This document shows, piece after piece, positions 23,820-37,397 of a DNA stretch of 64,000 bases. The translations under genes were made by a program, and so were the position numbers. Every line of letters starts with the position of its first letter. Position 1 is the first letter of the stretch. The DNA is taken from contig NC_088301.1 in the NCBI RefSeq assembly GCF_032854445.1, positions 40,475,187 to 40,539,186 of the forward strand, read 5' to 3'. This DNA is from Liolophura sinensis (taxonomy: Eukaryota > Mollusca > Polyplacophora > Chitonida > Chitonidae). The notes below the pieces were generated by a model. It did not search any database and had not been told where the DNA came from. It was given only the letters and a program-made list of their open reading frames with translations.

Positions 23820-26800
23820 TTGGAGTTCTATTTAGCACGCAAGACATCAACACAGACATAAATGTCAGTGTGGCACAGCAGTTTCACATTGATAATTTGA
23901 ATCAAATAATGATGCAAAATAGCTAAGTAATTTTATTTTTGGGGACTTCTGGCCATCAATGACAGACAAGCAAAAGATATGGCTCCCTTCTCTTCCTCAC
24001 TGAATTACATCAGTGGTATCAGTTGATTAGTTTCTATCATATGATGTCACTCTCATTCTGTAAAAAAAAAAATTGAAATGTGTGGCTACTGACATAATCT
24101 GACAGGAGTGGGTGAACCATAAATCTACATACCGTGTAATATACACACCACACATCATAGGGACAGTAGATGACTGCTCTGGCCAGCAAGATATAAGAAG
24201 ATAATAAAAAGGTGCTGGTTAATGAATGCTGTGTCCTCATGCTCTATGTTGCTCGGTCACCAGCTATAAAATGACATTCTGATAGTGACTTTATTAGGAG
24301 CAAACTGTGTGCAATTTTTATTTTATGTTCATCAATCTTCAATGAAATCTTGCAATTGATGAGAATTTGTATCGTAAAATGGTTTGCACTCCTGCAGCTT
24401 TGTGGCATTTGATCCCTTACTGGGCAAGCCACTGGAAACGGCTTCACTGCAGTTGAGGAATTGAGATTAAACACAAAATTGACACTGGAAAAGCAAGGCC
24501 TGAGGCTGGTGAGAGAAGCCTTAAAAATTTAAAAGCTTAAAATCCAGGTCTTACTGAGATTAATGGTCGACATCCTCAGCAAATTTGAGGATTCTTTGAT
24601 CTTTTCAACTTTTAATAGGTGATGTTTTTTCAGGTTTTATCCAAGTACACTTAGTGGGATTAAAAAGATTTCATCGTAGAATAGCATACTTCCTCTGAGG
24701 CTTGACTTGACAAATCTTAAAACGGTTTCCATACTTTTAAGGAAATGCAGGAATTTCACCCTAATTACAAAGCCAACCGTTTATTAGAGGATATCCCTGG
24801 GCAGTCTACTTTTGGTTTTACATTTTGTTCCCATTTCTCCTTCAGTTTGGGGAAAAGCTGAGATTCTTTTCCTGTGGAGAACATGGTACTATTTTTAATG
24901 AAATGAAATTTCATTTGTTTAATGGATAGCCAAAATTGTCCCCTAAGCTTTCCAATGTCTAAGTGTGTGGGCCATAGTGACGACATGCATGCCTTATTAT
25001 TTCAGCAAGTTCTTGTAGCATTAAATAAATTATTATTCATTTCTTCATGAGTCTTGTAACGTACATGTATGTAATCTAGATGCTATAAAAAGGTTTCATC
25101 TTGCTTTTATCTATAACAATAAGTAAATTTTTAATGTAACAATTCATGTCTTTAAATTATTTTCAAAATTGATAATATTTTAATCAGATCAATGTTTGCT
25201 CCTTGTAGGTTATTATAAGAATATATAGATTCCAAATTCTGAAGACATATCTTTGACACCGGGCTCAGTGAAATGTTCCTGACCAATTGAAATATTATTT
25301 CTCAGGGGATTTTTTTAAAATGAATTTCTGATTGTCAGATGTATCAATCAGTGGAAAATTGTAATAAGAAGAGTTCTAGGGTAAAAGTCTTTTGAAGCAC
25401 TCCTAAAAGTTTTATTATCAATCAAATAGTTTCCAATTGCTCAGTTATACATGAATTGTTTGTAAAAATTTCATGACACTTCAGAGATTTGTTTTTCACA
25501 ATCTCACATTGTCCTCTTATGATAAATGTGTAACGGTTTTCATTTGGAACAAAATTAGTGACCTTGCTAGGCCCAGTGTGAAGCTCCCTCAGGTCCTATC
25601 AAATCTAGTTCAGTTAGGAGCAAAGCCTTGTAATGTCATATTCTTTAAATTTCTACATGCTTTTTTCAGCATGCTGTTACATTATATTGTTATATTTCTC
25701 TCTACCGTGATGTTTATTCACAAAATTGGAAGATCCATGCAACATGATTTGAGAGACGTATCCACCACTACCTTCTGTAACATTTGTTTCTGTGTCAGCA
25801 GATGGGAAGTGAATGCAAAGCCAGCCACTTTACAGCAGCAGGTTTGACAGGTAGCTGGCAGTATGTCTTGGTCTTCACAACACAAAGCTTAATAGCTTTA
25901 TATGTCTTGTTTTTGTTTTTTTTTTTTGTTTTCAACATATGGTACTGGTATACAGAGTTATCCCAAAAAAATAAATAAATATTACCAAAAAAAATGTTTT
26001 TGGAAGTGTATTGGCTTGTAGATTGCATGCATTAAGCATGTACATTTTTATTAGAAAATGTTTGTCTCTGCTCCACTGATGTGTGATCAGCTTGTGTCAC
26101 ATGTCAGTATTCTTGGAGATATGTGGCGCTCTGGGATATCTTCAGGTTTTAAGACTTGACATGGACTTGAACTGGTCCTTTGTCAGGCATTTGGCTCTTA
26201 ATATTTTCTGATGGGATGTTGTGCCTGGGGCAAGTCACATTTCCAGCTTCCAGCTCTAGTTGGGGGACTGTGTAATGACAAGGGTTGTCTGGCAGCAGTA
26301 TGCTGTATGGTAGAACCCAGTAATGACAGCTGTACATGTCTGGCTAGAGTGTGATGATGGATTTGTTATGGTAAGCACTTATCACCCAGTCTCTCCTATA
26401 CCCCAGCAGTGTTGTTTCTGGCCTGGTGGATCATCTTGTGCATCCCTCTAGCCTCTTCCAAGAACCAAAGGATGATTATCCCTGGGTAACTGACCGCACA
26501 CTGATAGGCCATGCAACTCTCCAGCCACTTTAATGCCTCACTAGCTCAACAAACCTTCATTTCATGAGTGACAAGACCTGAGATACTGTAATGTACATGT
26601 CCACATCAGTGCGACCAGGTCTTCCGAAAGCACAAGAGATCCCTAAGGCAAAGATGTCATGGGGATTTGTGACTGTCAGGATTAATTGCAGCTTAAACTC
26701 ACCAACTGATGATTTTGTACTGTTCCCTGCATGCGTGCAATAACCATATTCTCAATTGACAAGTTAATCTGGGAATTAATTTTATGGAATTGCTAGTAGG

Positions 26801-29800
26801 CATCACTAGAATTAACAGGATTGTGGATGGGCAGAGTAATTTATAAATATGTACCTTATTAATTTTTGATGAAAGGTTTTGATTAATGATTATATATATT
26901 TGTGTATTGAGTTGTTCAGCTGTAGTAATGTCCTAAACCAGAAAAGGTTTAACAATAAAAAAGTTGATCCACCAAGTATTTAACCACACAACCAAGTGTG
27001 ATTTAGAAGTGTAAATTTTATATTGATAATCTGTTTATAATAAACCATTTAAGTAATGTAATGGTGATATGAATTTGATTAATTTGATGACATGTGCATT
27101 GTGTTTGCACATATGCAGGCCGGCATCCACGACATTAGTTGTTTTCAAACTTCCTTGACTGCTTGAGTCAGTGACTGCTGAAGTCACAGGGCCACCATGA
27201 TCTTTCTGTCAGGTTAACAAGCTTCCACAAGCCAAGATCTTGTATCAGCCAGATGAAATAGACCGAGGAATCTGTGGCAGTATGAAATTTGACAGCTTAC
27301 AGCAGTATAGTTGCTTCCCTGACATGTGGTAGGAGCCTACCCATCCATCATGGGCTAACTGTCCACTCATACTGACCAGACAACAACTAGTCCTTGGTGC
27401 CAGCAACACTTTTCTCTGCTCTGATGGTCAGATTCCCACAACTGTATTAATATCAGACACTATAAATTACACCAGCTCTTCTGAGCCAAACTGTATCTAT
27501 CCAGCTCTGTCTAGTTATTGAGTTAGTATAAATTTACTCTCCAGGTACTGTAGGAAGAAAATGATGCAGATTAGCATGACATTTATCTGAATGGTTTCGC
27601 TATGTATTATTGAATACTGACAAAATTGGTAAATGTGTTTCACATGATTCATTTAGAACTGACTAACCTCTTTATCCAAATGTAACGTATCTATGGTTTC
27701 ATGCTTTAAAGGGTTATTCAGGGTGTATTGATGTGGCATAAATTCAACATACACTTTGTATGTTTTGAAGGACTTGATGGTTATGTGTAGTTTGATTATC
27801 ATATAAATAGAAGCTTAATGTCATAATCAGGAAGAGCATTCCATCTGTCATGAACAATATTCCTCTCTCAAACACAAAGATTTTCAAAAGATCAATTTGT
27901 CAGATATTGTTTATATGGATACATAATTATCTGTAAATGAAGTCATGTTGAATTCGAATCAAATTTTTTTTTTCACTGAATCAGTCAGCATCTGGTTTTG
28001 ATATTAGGCCTGCATCCTGACATTTTGGTGAGTTATCTAACCAAAACATGAGTACACAACGTGATTTTCAGGGCAGCTCTGGTGCATGTTTTGTAAATTT
28101 TTACCCCGTCTGAGTTTCTAATCTTTAGATCTTTAGAAATACACTAAAGGAATAGGTGTCATTGACACAATTATACATTCCTCTTGGCATACTGTTGTCA
28201 GGTCATAGCTAAGGACACTTAGCTTTCTTGTACATGTATTTAGATACATCAGTTATGGCTAAATGTACATGTATCAAAAATTTGCCTCTGTGTTCGTTAT
28301 GTCTGTGGACAAGATGCAGATAACTCACAGAGTATCATATTGCATTTAATGATACACATGCAATAAGTGAAAACTTTGAAATCGTTAGCTTGCAGGCCTT
28401 GTTGTTCATACAAATATACAGAATTTAATGACGGTGCCTGTGCAGCTCTATACATCGCATATCTCCATGAGTATATACCCCAACATTACTCTTGAGTAAA
28501 TATGGAAACAATTTTCTGCCGAGTCCACTGTGAACTTGCTCCCTGCCAGGTTGTGTTGTCTTTGCCAGGAGACAATCTTTATTCCCCTGGGGAGATTGTT
28601 TGGGTTTGGAAGGTGTCTAAATATGCTGGGAATGCTTAATTGGTGGTGTCTTGGACAGCTGGACCCAATGACCACATGTCTAAAATGACCAGAAGGATGA
28701 ACTGGCCTTTAGACTTACTAGGGACTGTGACCCTCTCACAAGGCCAGGACAAATTTTTACCAATACTCACCACAGGACAATCATACTTTGTACAGTGAAT
28801 AGGATTTCTGTTGTGTTCGTTTCCTCAGACAGCATGCCCCTTGCTGAGAGAATTTAAGGTCTTTCTAACATTTTTGAAACGGTGTATGACATAAATACTT
28901 TAACAGCTGCTTCTTCATGACATTTTTACAGCAGAAAATGTTGTAAAATTTATTCTCATTCTAACAACAACTGACTTTAAGGTTTGTCAGAGAACAGCAC
29001 ATAAATCACCTGTAGTCTAACAGATTCATTTTGTTGAACTTTGTATTTTATTTGTGTCCATTTATACTTCATAGAGAGTACATTGAGAGCTTTCTGTGTA
29101 AATATGACACGTGTATGTGCCTGTTCAGTCAAGCTTTAACTGTCCGTATGTTCTCTGGTCACTCCTGTTGGTATAGTTTTAGCAGAAAGATGTCCAGAGG
29201 GTTTCCATTGATGAAGGTGATGATGACCACAAGTCTGTCTGTTTACATCTGGTTATCTATCTGCCCAAGATGTGCCTTGGGGGTAGCGCTAGTTCAAAGC
29301 AAGTTTCTGGCTCCCTCCAGTTAATCCTCAGTAGTGAGGTCGACTGTGGCACTTGACTTGGAGGGCTCCAGCTAATGGACTCTTAAAATTGTATCATTCT
29401 CTGAGTGGGAGCAGCCATGACTTACCTTTGTTCTTATCTCGCCAATTAATTCACGCCCAAATTACTCCCCAGATGAGACAGATTTGATAACGAATTAACA
29501 AATGTAGTATCAGACACATTGTCTTCCACCTCAAACTTTAATAAACAGATCCATGCACAAGCAGTGTTTTAATTGTTGCCACAGATCTTTGCGTAAACAT
29601 TACAGACATCAGTTAAGTAATTTTTATCGCACACTTGTATGATTGATTTTGTAGATATATATTGTCATTTATTTACAAAACTTTTCACATGCATATAATG
29701 CAAAGTTCATATTATGAAAGCAGAAGTTGTCATGGTATGTAGTCTACTATATGAATTTATTGGTCTTTTTCCATATTTTTGTGTCCCACAGTTGTAACAT

Positions 29801-32800
29801 TTAGTTTGAAATGTTTAGAAAATATCACATTCTTTCTTTGTGTTTAGCTTTATTTTCTGAAGGATTCTGTAATACAGGGATTGGTATGTATTGTATTAAG
29901 ATGATCTTCAAACTAAAATTGGGGAAGCTTGCATAGAATTGCATAACTTATTTGTCAAAGAAACAAATTTTATGTTGTTGGGTTAATTCAGTCATTTGCA
30001 TAGCTTTGACATAAATTACCAGTTCAGATATTAAAGAGATTCCATGCCGTTGTTGTGCATCTCCTGAAAACACATTTTTGTCGGTGTAGTGTTTAATAGT
30101 TTGATGCATGACGGTGGCCGTTCGCTTGTCACAGCATTGAATAAGATTGTCTTTCCTCTTAAGCCCATAGAGAGAGTGCCAGAGAATTTTCACCAAGGGC
30201 ATGGGGGTTAAAAAAAAACAAAAAAAAAAACGAAGATTGACATGGCATAAGTAGGAGACAGGTTGTTAGTGGTGTTTGGATGTTAGCTTGATCTTAAGAT
30301 TGCTGCTCAAAGGTGAAAAGGTGATCTATCGATTGGTGGTAGTAACAGGATAAACATCCCTCCCAGTGTTAGGAGGATTTAGAACAATTTCAACACATTG
30401 AATAACACCCCAGATACACTTCATCACTGGTTTCCAGGGTAGGCTAGATTATCCCTGCTATTTGTACGCTTCATTTCCGCTCTCCCTCCTGTCCACTCTC
30501 AAGGGACTAGGCCATGGTGTAGGGATCAAGACGTAAATCGTTTATGATGTATTCCCCCCTACTCCCCTACTGGCGTCAGTTACAGCACCTGTATCACAGG
30601 ATTAATTGGCCAATCATGTTTGGTCTGCTGTTCAGTGTCCCAGCCCTCTTTGTTTGGGCTATCTATGACTCCCAGTGGTGGTACCAGTAGCCAGTCCATC
30701 GTAAACTTTACTCAAAGTGCCAATGTAGCTAATATCCTTCCTCTGGGAAATAAGGGTCTGAAGACTGGACAGTTTTATGAGTCTTACGCTTTGTGTTCCT
30801 ACAAGGGATTCAGAATCCATTGGGCATGAAGATTTTTAAATTCATTCTGCCCAGCACCTTCAGATAACAAAGCCACATCAACTGCTTTCACATTAGCGTA
30901 GCCTTGTTCTTCAAACAGTTTACAGTGAAATTAATTGTTCTGCCATGCCCTGCATTAATGCGGAGAAACCCCAACTGCTTTCTTTGACTGCCTACATTTT
31001 CTTATCTGAATGTCACAGCTAAATGCTTCACACTTTGGACCAGGTTATTGTGGTTTTCATTATGAGGGTAAACTGGCTTTATAAGTGATTTTTATGGCAG
31101 TAAATATCATATTGCATGTCTGCTGGGGCAGGCATTTGTGGAGTTGCATTGTTAAGTGCAGAAATTCATAATTAATAAAATTGCTCCAGATTTTTGCCAC
31201 ATAAATTGAATGTGCTATTATGCCTGATGCTTCCTGATGTCTGTTGACCTCCTTTCCTGGGATAAGAACAAAAGGCTTTGTTTTTAGAGGCGCTAGGCTG
31301 AGAGGAGTAACTCTCTAGTGGGATTACCTTGCTATTCCATCTTGCCCCATTTGACAGCTAGCTCGGAGAAGATTTAGAGACCTTTCTGTTTCTGCGCTAG
31401 GCCACCAAAGAGATGGCACAAAAACAAATGCGGCTACATGTACATGCTGTCACAGTGATAAGCCTGGTTAGAACATCCGCTCCTCTGTGACAAAAAGCTA
31501 TAGCTGACCTGGTCCAAAGTTACTCAGAAGTTGCAGAACTCTGCAAATAGATTAACACAACTCTGGAATGGTGTAAGGTGAGTCACATTAGCCTTATACA
31601 ATGCCATTCCTGGCTATATCCCTGTTGACAGCTACATTTACAATGAGGGTTTTTCCAGCCCCTGGTATTTTGAGCAGTTCTCTCATAAATAGCTCCATTT
31701 GTCTCTCTGAAGGATGATATGTGTTGCTTGTTATTTGACACTATTGTTTTTGGTGGAGAGTATGAGAGACAGGGAGAACAGTCTTCCCACTGACAATAAA
31801 TTCAACGTCAAATTGAGCCACTTTTCGTGACGATCATTTCCGTTTTAAGTATATCCATGCGTAGATAATACAATAGATGACAGTTTTGCTTGTCAAGGTG
31901 CCAGCTTCTGTAGGGAGAGAAAATGATAGCCGCTTCTTTACTTTAAAGCATTTGCTGCCATTATATTTAGCTCTGTCAGACTCTCAATATTTTATATGCA
32001 GATCTGCATGTACAAGAGAATCTGGATAGATGTACTGTTTACCTGTTTATAATAGACGCATATACTACAGCATGAACTGAATTTCTTTGACATGCTTTGC
32101 TGTCATGAAAAGTTTTGTCCTTTTTATTTAAAATGTGTGCAAATAATTATTCAAATTAAATGTTTCATTTGTATTAGCACTGAGTTGTATGTGTGCCTTA
32201 CATATATATAGATGTAGATGTATCTGATCTTGGGTTTGCGCTGACTGTATATTACTGTGCAAGGTAATGTTTGGATGAAGTGTGTAAACTAAATCACCCA
32301 TGGCTGAATGGACTGCTATTAGTATCTCATCAGAAAACTAAATGGAGTTTTCTATCATAATGAATATGTCGACGGCCAGAACAAAAGAAATTATTGCACG
32401 TTAATTACTTCTGGGATGAAATTATTAACGGTTGGGTAATGGCCAAGAGATTCTTGGCTTCAGGCACTTTTTCTGTCCCTCAATTTTAGCAGTCAAAGGA
32501 CATGCGCTTTCATATTTGTGTTTTTAAAAAAAGTAAACTAACAGATTATTCTATTCATGCTGTGACAATGGTTTAAAGATTTATTGAATTTTGAACTAAA
32601 TGTTACCTTGAAATAATTATATGCATTAAAACATGCATTTTATGCATGGATGATCCAAAATGTTTAAATGTTCACATGTGCATTGTAAATAATGAAGATC
32701 CATATATTAATGTTTATTCATGTATGAATGTATCTAAAGGAATTGTACAGTTCCATACTTGTTTATAGGTCTACCTCTGTGAAGGGAACCTTGAAAATCC

Positions 32801-35800
32801 TACCTAGTGAATCTGTTGAAATTTCAGTGAATGTTGCAGTTTGTCCTCTGACAAAACTTCTCACAAAACAAGTTTCCCTGCATTTGTCACATTAATTTAG
32901 AGGAATACAAAATGTCAGACTTTCTTACATCAACTTGAAATCAGCAATGAATGAGAATTGCCTGCATGGAACTCTGTCAAGGTTACACATACTACATGTA
33001 CTAGTGTTCTAAACCTAATGTTCTGGGGCAGTATGACATGCCATGTGTGTGCTCTTCCACATACACACTGAATTATAGTGTTGCTTTTCTTTTTTCCTTT
33101 TTTTTTCAAGTTCACCCAGCTTCAACAAACTTATGTTTATGTTGTAGTGCAGACCCCCTTTATCAGAGAGAGTCATGTTACAGTGAAAGTCAGTGTTAAC
33201 TATAAATCTACCACATCTGTTTCTGGAATTCTAATTAAAGGTTGGTTCTGTGAAAAGACAGCTGTTTAAAATTCTGTTTTCAAAGACCTTAACAATGACC
33301 AGAGATTAGAGGTCAACACAAGATACCATAGTGATAATTCTGCAATTTCCATTCAGGAGATAGATATTGATACATTGTACATTGTTAGCTGGGTTTGCTC
33401 TGGGTGAGTGGTACAAGCTTTAGCACATGAAACCCCCTTGTTGCTGAGTCTGGTATTCTTGTCAGTTCTGCCTTTCTGAATGTACATATATTACCAATGA
33501 GAGTTCTGCATTTCTCATTATTGTGCAGCTACCAATTGTCCTTGAACTGGAAACTTGAACTGGTATATATGTTCTATTGGCATGATTTGTTCTATTAAGA
33601 AAGGTTAGGAATCCAAGGAAACTTTACAATATCATCCATTTCTTGTGGCTATAGATGACTATTTCTGTGTTAACTTAGGTTTTGTCTTTGGCCCCAACTG
33701 ATTTAAATAAATATCATTTGTTTTGCATCTGCATTCTATGCCCAGTGTCAATTTAATAAAGTCTTAATTTAAAATTCTTTTTGTTGAAAGCCTGCCCAGC
33801 TGTGAAAAGTATAGCTTTGGGATTTGATGTCTCCTACTGGTATTTTCAGTTAACAGTTCCAAGTTTAGAAGACTGCTATCAGCGCTTTATCTGAACTGTC
33901 AAGTCCTCCACCACAAGATCAGTATATCTAGATGAACATAACTGTAAATGTATTAAAATTGCTCAATGTACTTGAGATTTATGTGTTAGCTATGTCCTCT
34001 GCTAAGTATATGGTGAAGACCACAAATCATTTAATAATTTATGTTGGTTTTGACTCGTTGATTTATCTTTGCCCTTGCCCTGCATGAGATATTTATGATA
34101 GTAATACATGTGTACATACAGTTTGTCTTGATCTTGACCTCTCAGATGACCCTGGCCAGTAGGGGGTGCAGAGTCATGATCCCATCCACTGGATAAGGGT
34201 GATTAACTATAAAGGCAATATCAAGTCCAAACAACCAGAATATCAAACTTGGTAGGATTTTAATTAGATCAACAGTGATCAAAATCAGCCCAGCAGGCTT
34301 TGTTTATCTCCAAGTTTGTTGGCAAAAGTTCAGTTGAGATTTCCTGAGATGTAGCTCAGCTGGACTAGAGATTATGTGCCAAAGGCTGGATCAAGAGAGC
34401 CAGCTATTCTGCCTGAATTTATAGGAGGCTGGCCACACCTTGTAAGCTGATAAGCCTATATATAGGAATGTGTTAGATGTGCAACACATTGCACCCAACA
34501 GCCTGTCTGACACCCAGATTTAAATTAAACTTTTCCATGGAAATCTATGCCAGCAAGAACAAAGACAGTGTAGATCCATATGGTTTCTATCCATACTTCT
34601 TCAGGCATTCCTGTTTTGACAGATTTTCCCCTCATCCATTCAGTTCATGAATTTTCGACCTAAAAAAATGTGAGGTCACAGTAGCATGGAAGTTTCTAAT
34701 ATGCCGTTTAGAGCTTGGCTTAAAGAGCATCTTGGGTAACTTCATCTGTATATCCAGTGGTGTGAGCAAATGAAAAACTTTCAGAAAAATGTTTTTTCAT
34801 CTATCTTTTTTTGTAAACATAGTTCAGCATTTTCATTTAAAATGAAATGAATAAAAATACTGTTGGAGTTTTTCTCTTGCTTTGAGTGAGCATTTAACAA
34901 TATGGGCAGTGAATGTTGCATCTAGGGAGTGATGCCTGTACCTGTTTTCATTGCTTATACATCTACATTTCTGGATTAATGTCCATGCACATAGTGAGAA
35001 CAAGTTCATCTTACCATTTGAACTCTGAGCAGTGATGATTTGTGTCAAATGTTGATGTTTTAGTTCAGTAAAAATAATAGTATTGTCCATGTGTAACCTT
35101 GCTGACAAGGGTATAACAAAAATAAGGTTTTGTCTGCTGGACAACATTGATTCTTGGAAATAAAGAGGAATCAATCACATGTTTTTTAACGTCATGGCTC
35201 AAGTAATTATCTAAATCATTTTACTCCATCACAGAGTGAAGGTCATTGCACTGATCTCTTGTGTAATATACATGCATATACCTTATATTTTCAAAATGTG
35301 CAGTTCTGTAGCCACTTGTCTTTGGGAGTCTAATTGCTTTAATCCTCCTCAATACAAATGATCAATAAAGAGTTTCTTGTCACTTTTATGATGTGAATCA
35401 TCTTTTGAAATTATTTTTCACAGTTTAATTGATGTGTTTATGTTATCTGTGTTAATTTCATTAAAATTATACCACGTATATTCCTATTAAAGTGATCAAT
35501 TGTGGAAACATGCTATGAGTTGTGTGCCTTGATTTATGACAATTAAGTTGAATAGTGGAATTTCGAACAAATGTTTGTGTTGCACATTCTGGGAATTCCA
35601 AATTAACAAAACCAAGAGTATTAGGTGATACAAGTTTTGCATGGTGAAAATATGTTCATGAAACATTCAAGAATTGCTTGATTGCTAATAGGGGTGCTAA
35701 CACATGGGTTTTCTTATCCCCTGTCCTATCTGGCCCTTATTAAACAGCCATCATTTGGGCCTGGTTTTGTGGTAAAACTGAAGAAAGATGGAAGATGTAA

Positions 35801-37293
35801 GTGGTAGCGACATCTTATTGGCTTACTTTCTGTGGTTTATTTGTATCTGAGCCACTCAAATAGGTTGATGACAACTCCTGTCCTCACAAGTATTACCTGT
35901 GCTTGGTGGTCTGTAGTAGAATGCCAGAATGTTAGAGGCAGCATTACCTTCCTGTGGAACCCCTTGTAGGCATCTTCTCACTGGTGAAAAGGAAACCTCA
36001 ATTTTTGGGTTACCACCTTCTAGGGCCCCAAATGTGATGTATAACCGGGCAGGGTGTAATGGTCTTTGGTGAATGGGTATAAAACAGGCACATAAAAACT
36101 GATCGATTCTGAGTTCATGGCCCTCATAATGAGACGGGTAGGAAGTTGATACCTTTTCTGCCATGGATCCAGATTAACTCATTAGTGCCCAGGATAAAGG
36201 GCAACGTCTGTCTGTCTGCCACGATAAATACGTCTTAGCTTGGCACAGGCTTTCCATTTCCATCTTGACCAACAAATATTCATGATGGCCGATTGGCACC
36301 AATAAAATGGTACGAGTGACCAATGATGGTATCTGTGGAACAGTCAATTCACGATTACCTCTACAACACTGCGTGATAAATGGGCCAGGACATCCACATT
36401 TGGGGAGTCTTCCACACTTATGCAACATATATATGTTTCATACCCATTGTTATGTATATTCCGTATATATTTTGGTGCACTCAGCACATCTGTACAGTAA
36501 CAGATAATCTGTATTTGCATAAATCATGATAGATGATCTTTTTGAGCGTGAATCTCTTGTACAAAAAATGTCTGGTGTCAAGTTATCCCCACTCAGGGTG
36601 ATGCTGTTGTGCAAAAGCCGGTCAGTGTTGAGAATGTGTAAACTATGCAGGGTTTGAAGTGCTATCTTAATTAGCGTCATAACACCCCATTAGCATGGCC
36701 CAGAATGCTGTAGGTGAGAATTAAGAAAGCCGCCAGATACAAAACACTATTCAACTGTCACTCAAGATCGGTATATCGCTGTGGGATGTGAAATGGTTGA
36801 ACTTCAGCTGAATGTTGGGGTACTAATAGGATAGGATTACATAGAACAGTTATGGCCCTTATTATTCAGCTGTGGAGACTGTCTAATTAGGGGATCTTAT
36901 TAGGCATGTCCAGACAACAGTGACATTGATTGGACTAAATTCTGCACTTATGTGAGTGGTGGCTGTAATAGAGATGGCCTGTTGGACCTGACAGGCAATA
37001 ATATCTTCCACATAGAGAAACTGCAGGGAAATAAAGTCATTGTGCTAACAAGAAATGCCTGCAAATGACCCATCACTTTTTTATTATTTTCCAAAAAAAA
37101 TGTCATTATGGCCTAGTTATTAAGTAAAAATGAAATTTAATGGAGATCATCTATGCTCATGAGCTTGTTATTTTGGACTGAGGCAGTGGATGCGATCTGA
37201 TCAGGACGCATCACAGTATCTGACATTTTAAATGATTGTTAGAGACAATCCAAAAGATTGCTGTCCCCGTAGGAAACTCAAACCTACATGTAC
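23820..37293. other. Long unique non-coding stretch
   Basis: No gene, transposon or RNA gene recognised. Poly-T/poly-A tracts, ACATGTA palindromes and scattered splice-like sites occur at background level. The longest frame (about 124 codons, from 25,473) has no motif and a biased hydrophobic-aromatic composition, as expected from T-rich DNA. A minus-strand frame of about 102 codons at 35,856-36,164 lies in a slightly GC-richer block; it contains an acceptor and donor pair around 35,948-35,980 but no recognisable domain. Confidence 0.55.
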
Positions 37294-37397
37294 GTGCTCC
37301 CAGTTACTTCCATCCATAAGACTGACTGTCATGGTATAACTAAAAAATTCTTGAGTATGGTACCTGTTAAGCCACAATCAAATAAATACATAAACAT
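37294..37397 (+). mobile_element. SINE type 2, 5'-truncated copy
   Basis: Reads GTGCTCCCAGTTACTTCC, ATCCATAAGACTGACTGTCA, TGGTATAACTAAAAAATTCT and TGAGTATGGTACC. A CACAATCAAATAAATACATA tail follows. The order matches the 3' half of the element at 23.16 kb, including the shared tail. The tRNA-like head is missing. Confidence 0.65.

Noticed and set aside
25473-25847. Plus frame of about 124 codons, hydrophobic
   Set aside because: The apparent membrane-like segments come from T-rich codons. No signal, domain or splice context.
31504-31577. 74-base open interval before a perfect AAG|GTGAGT donor
   Set aside because: The acceptor (AAAAAGCTATAG) lacks a polypyrimidine tract. The donor alone is expected by chance.
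34350-34400. tRNA-like A box TAGCTCAGCTGGACTAGAG
   Set aside because: No B box or acceptor-stem pairing follows, and no SINE body or tail is present.
35856-36164. Minus frame of about 102 codons with an internal 33-base acceptor-donor interval
   Set aside because: No recognisable protein features. The implied introns would be only about 40 bases and the donor is weak.
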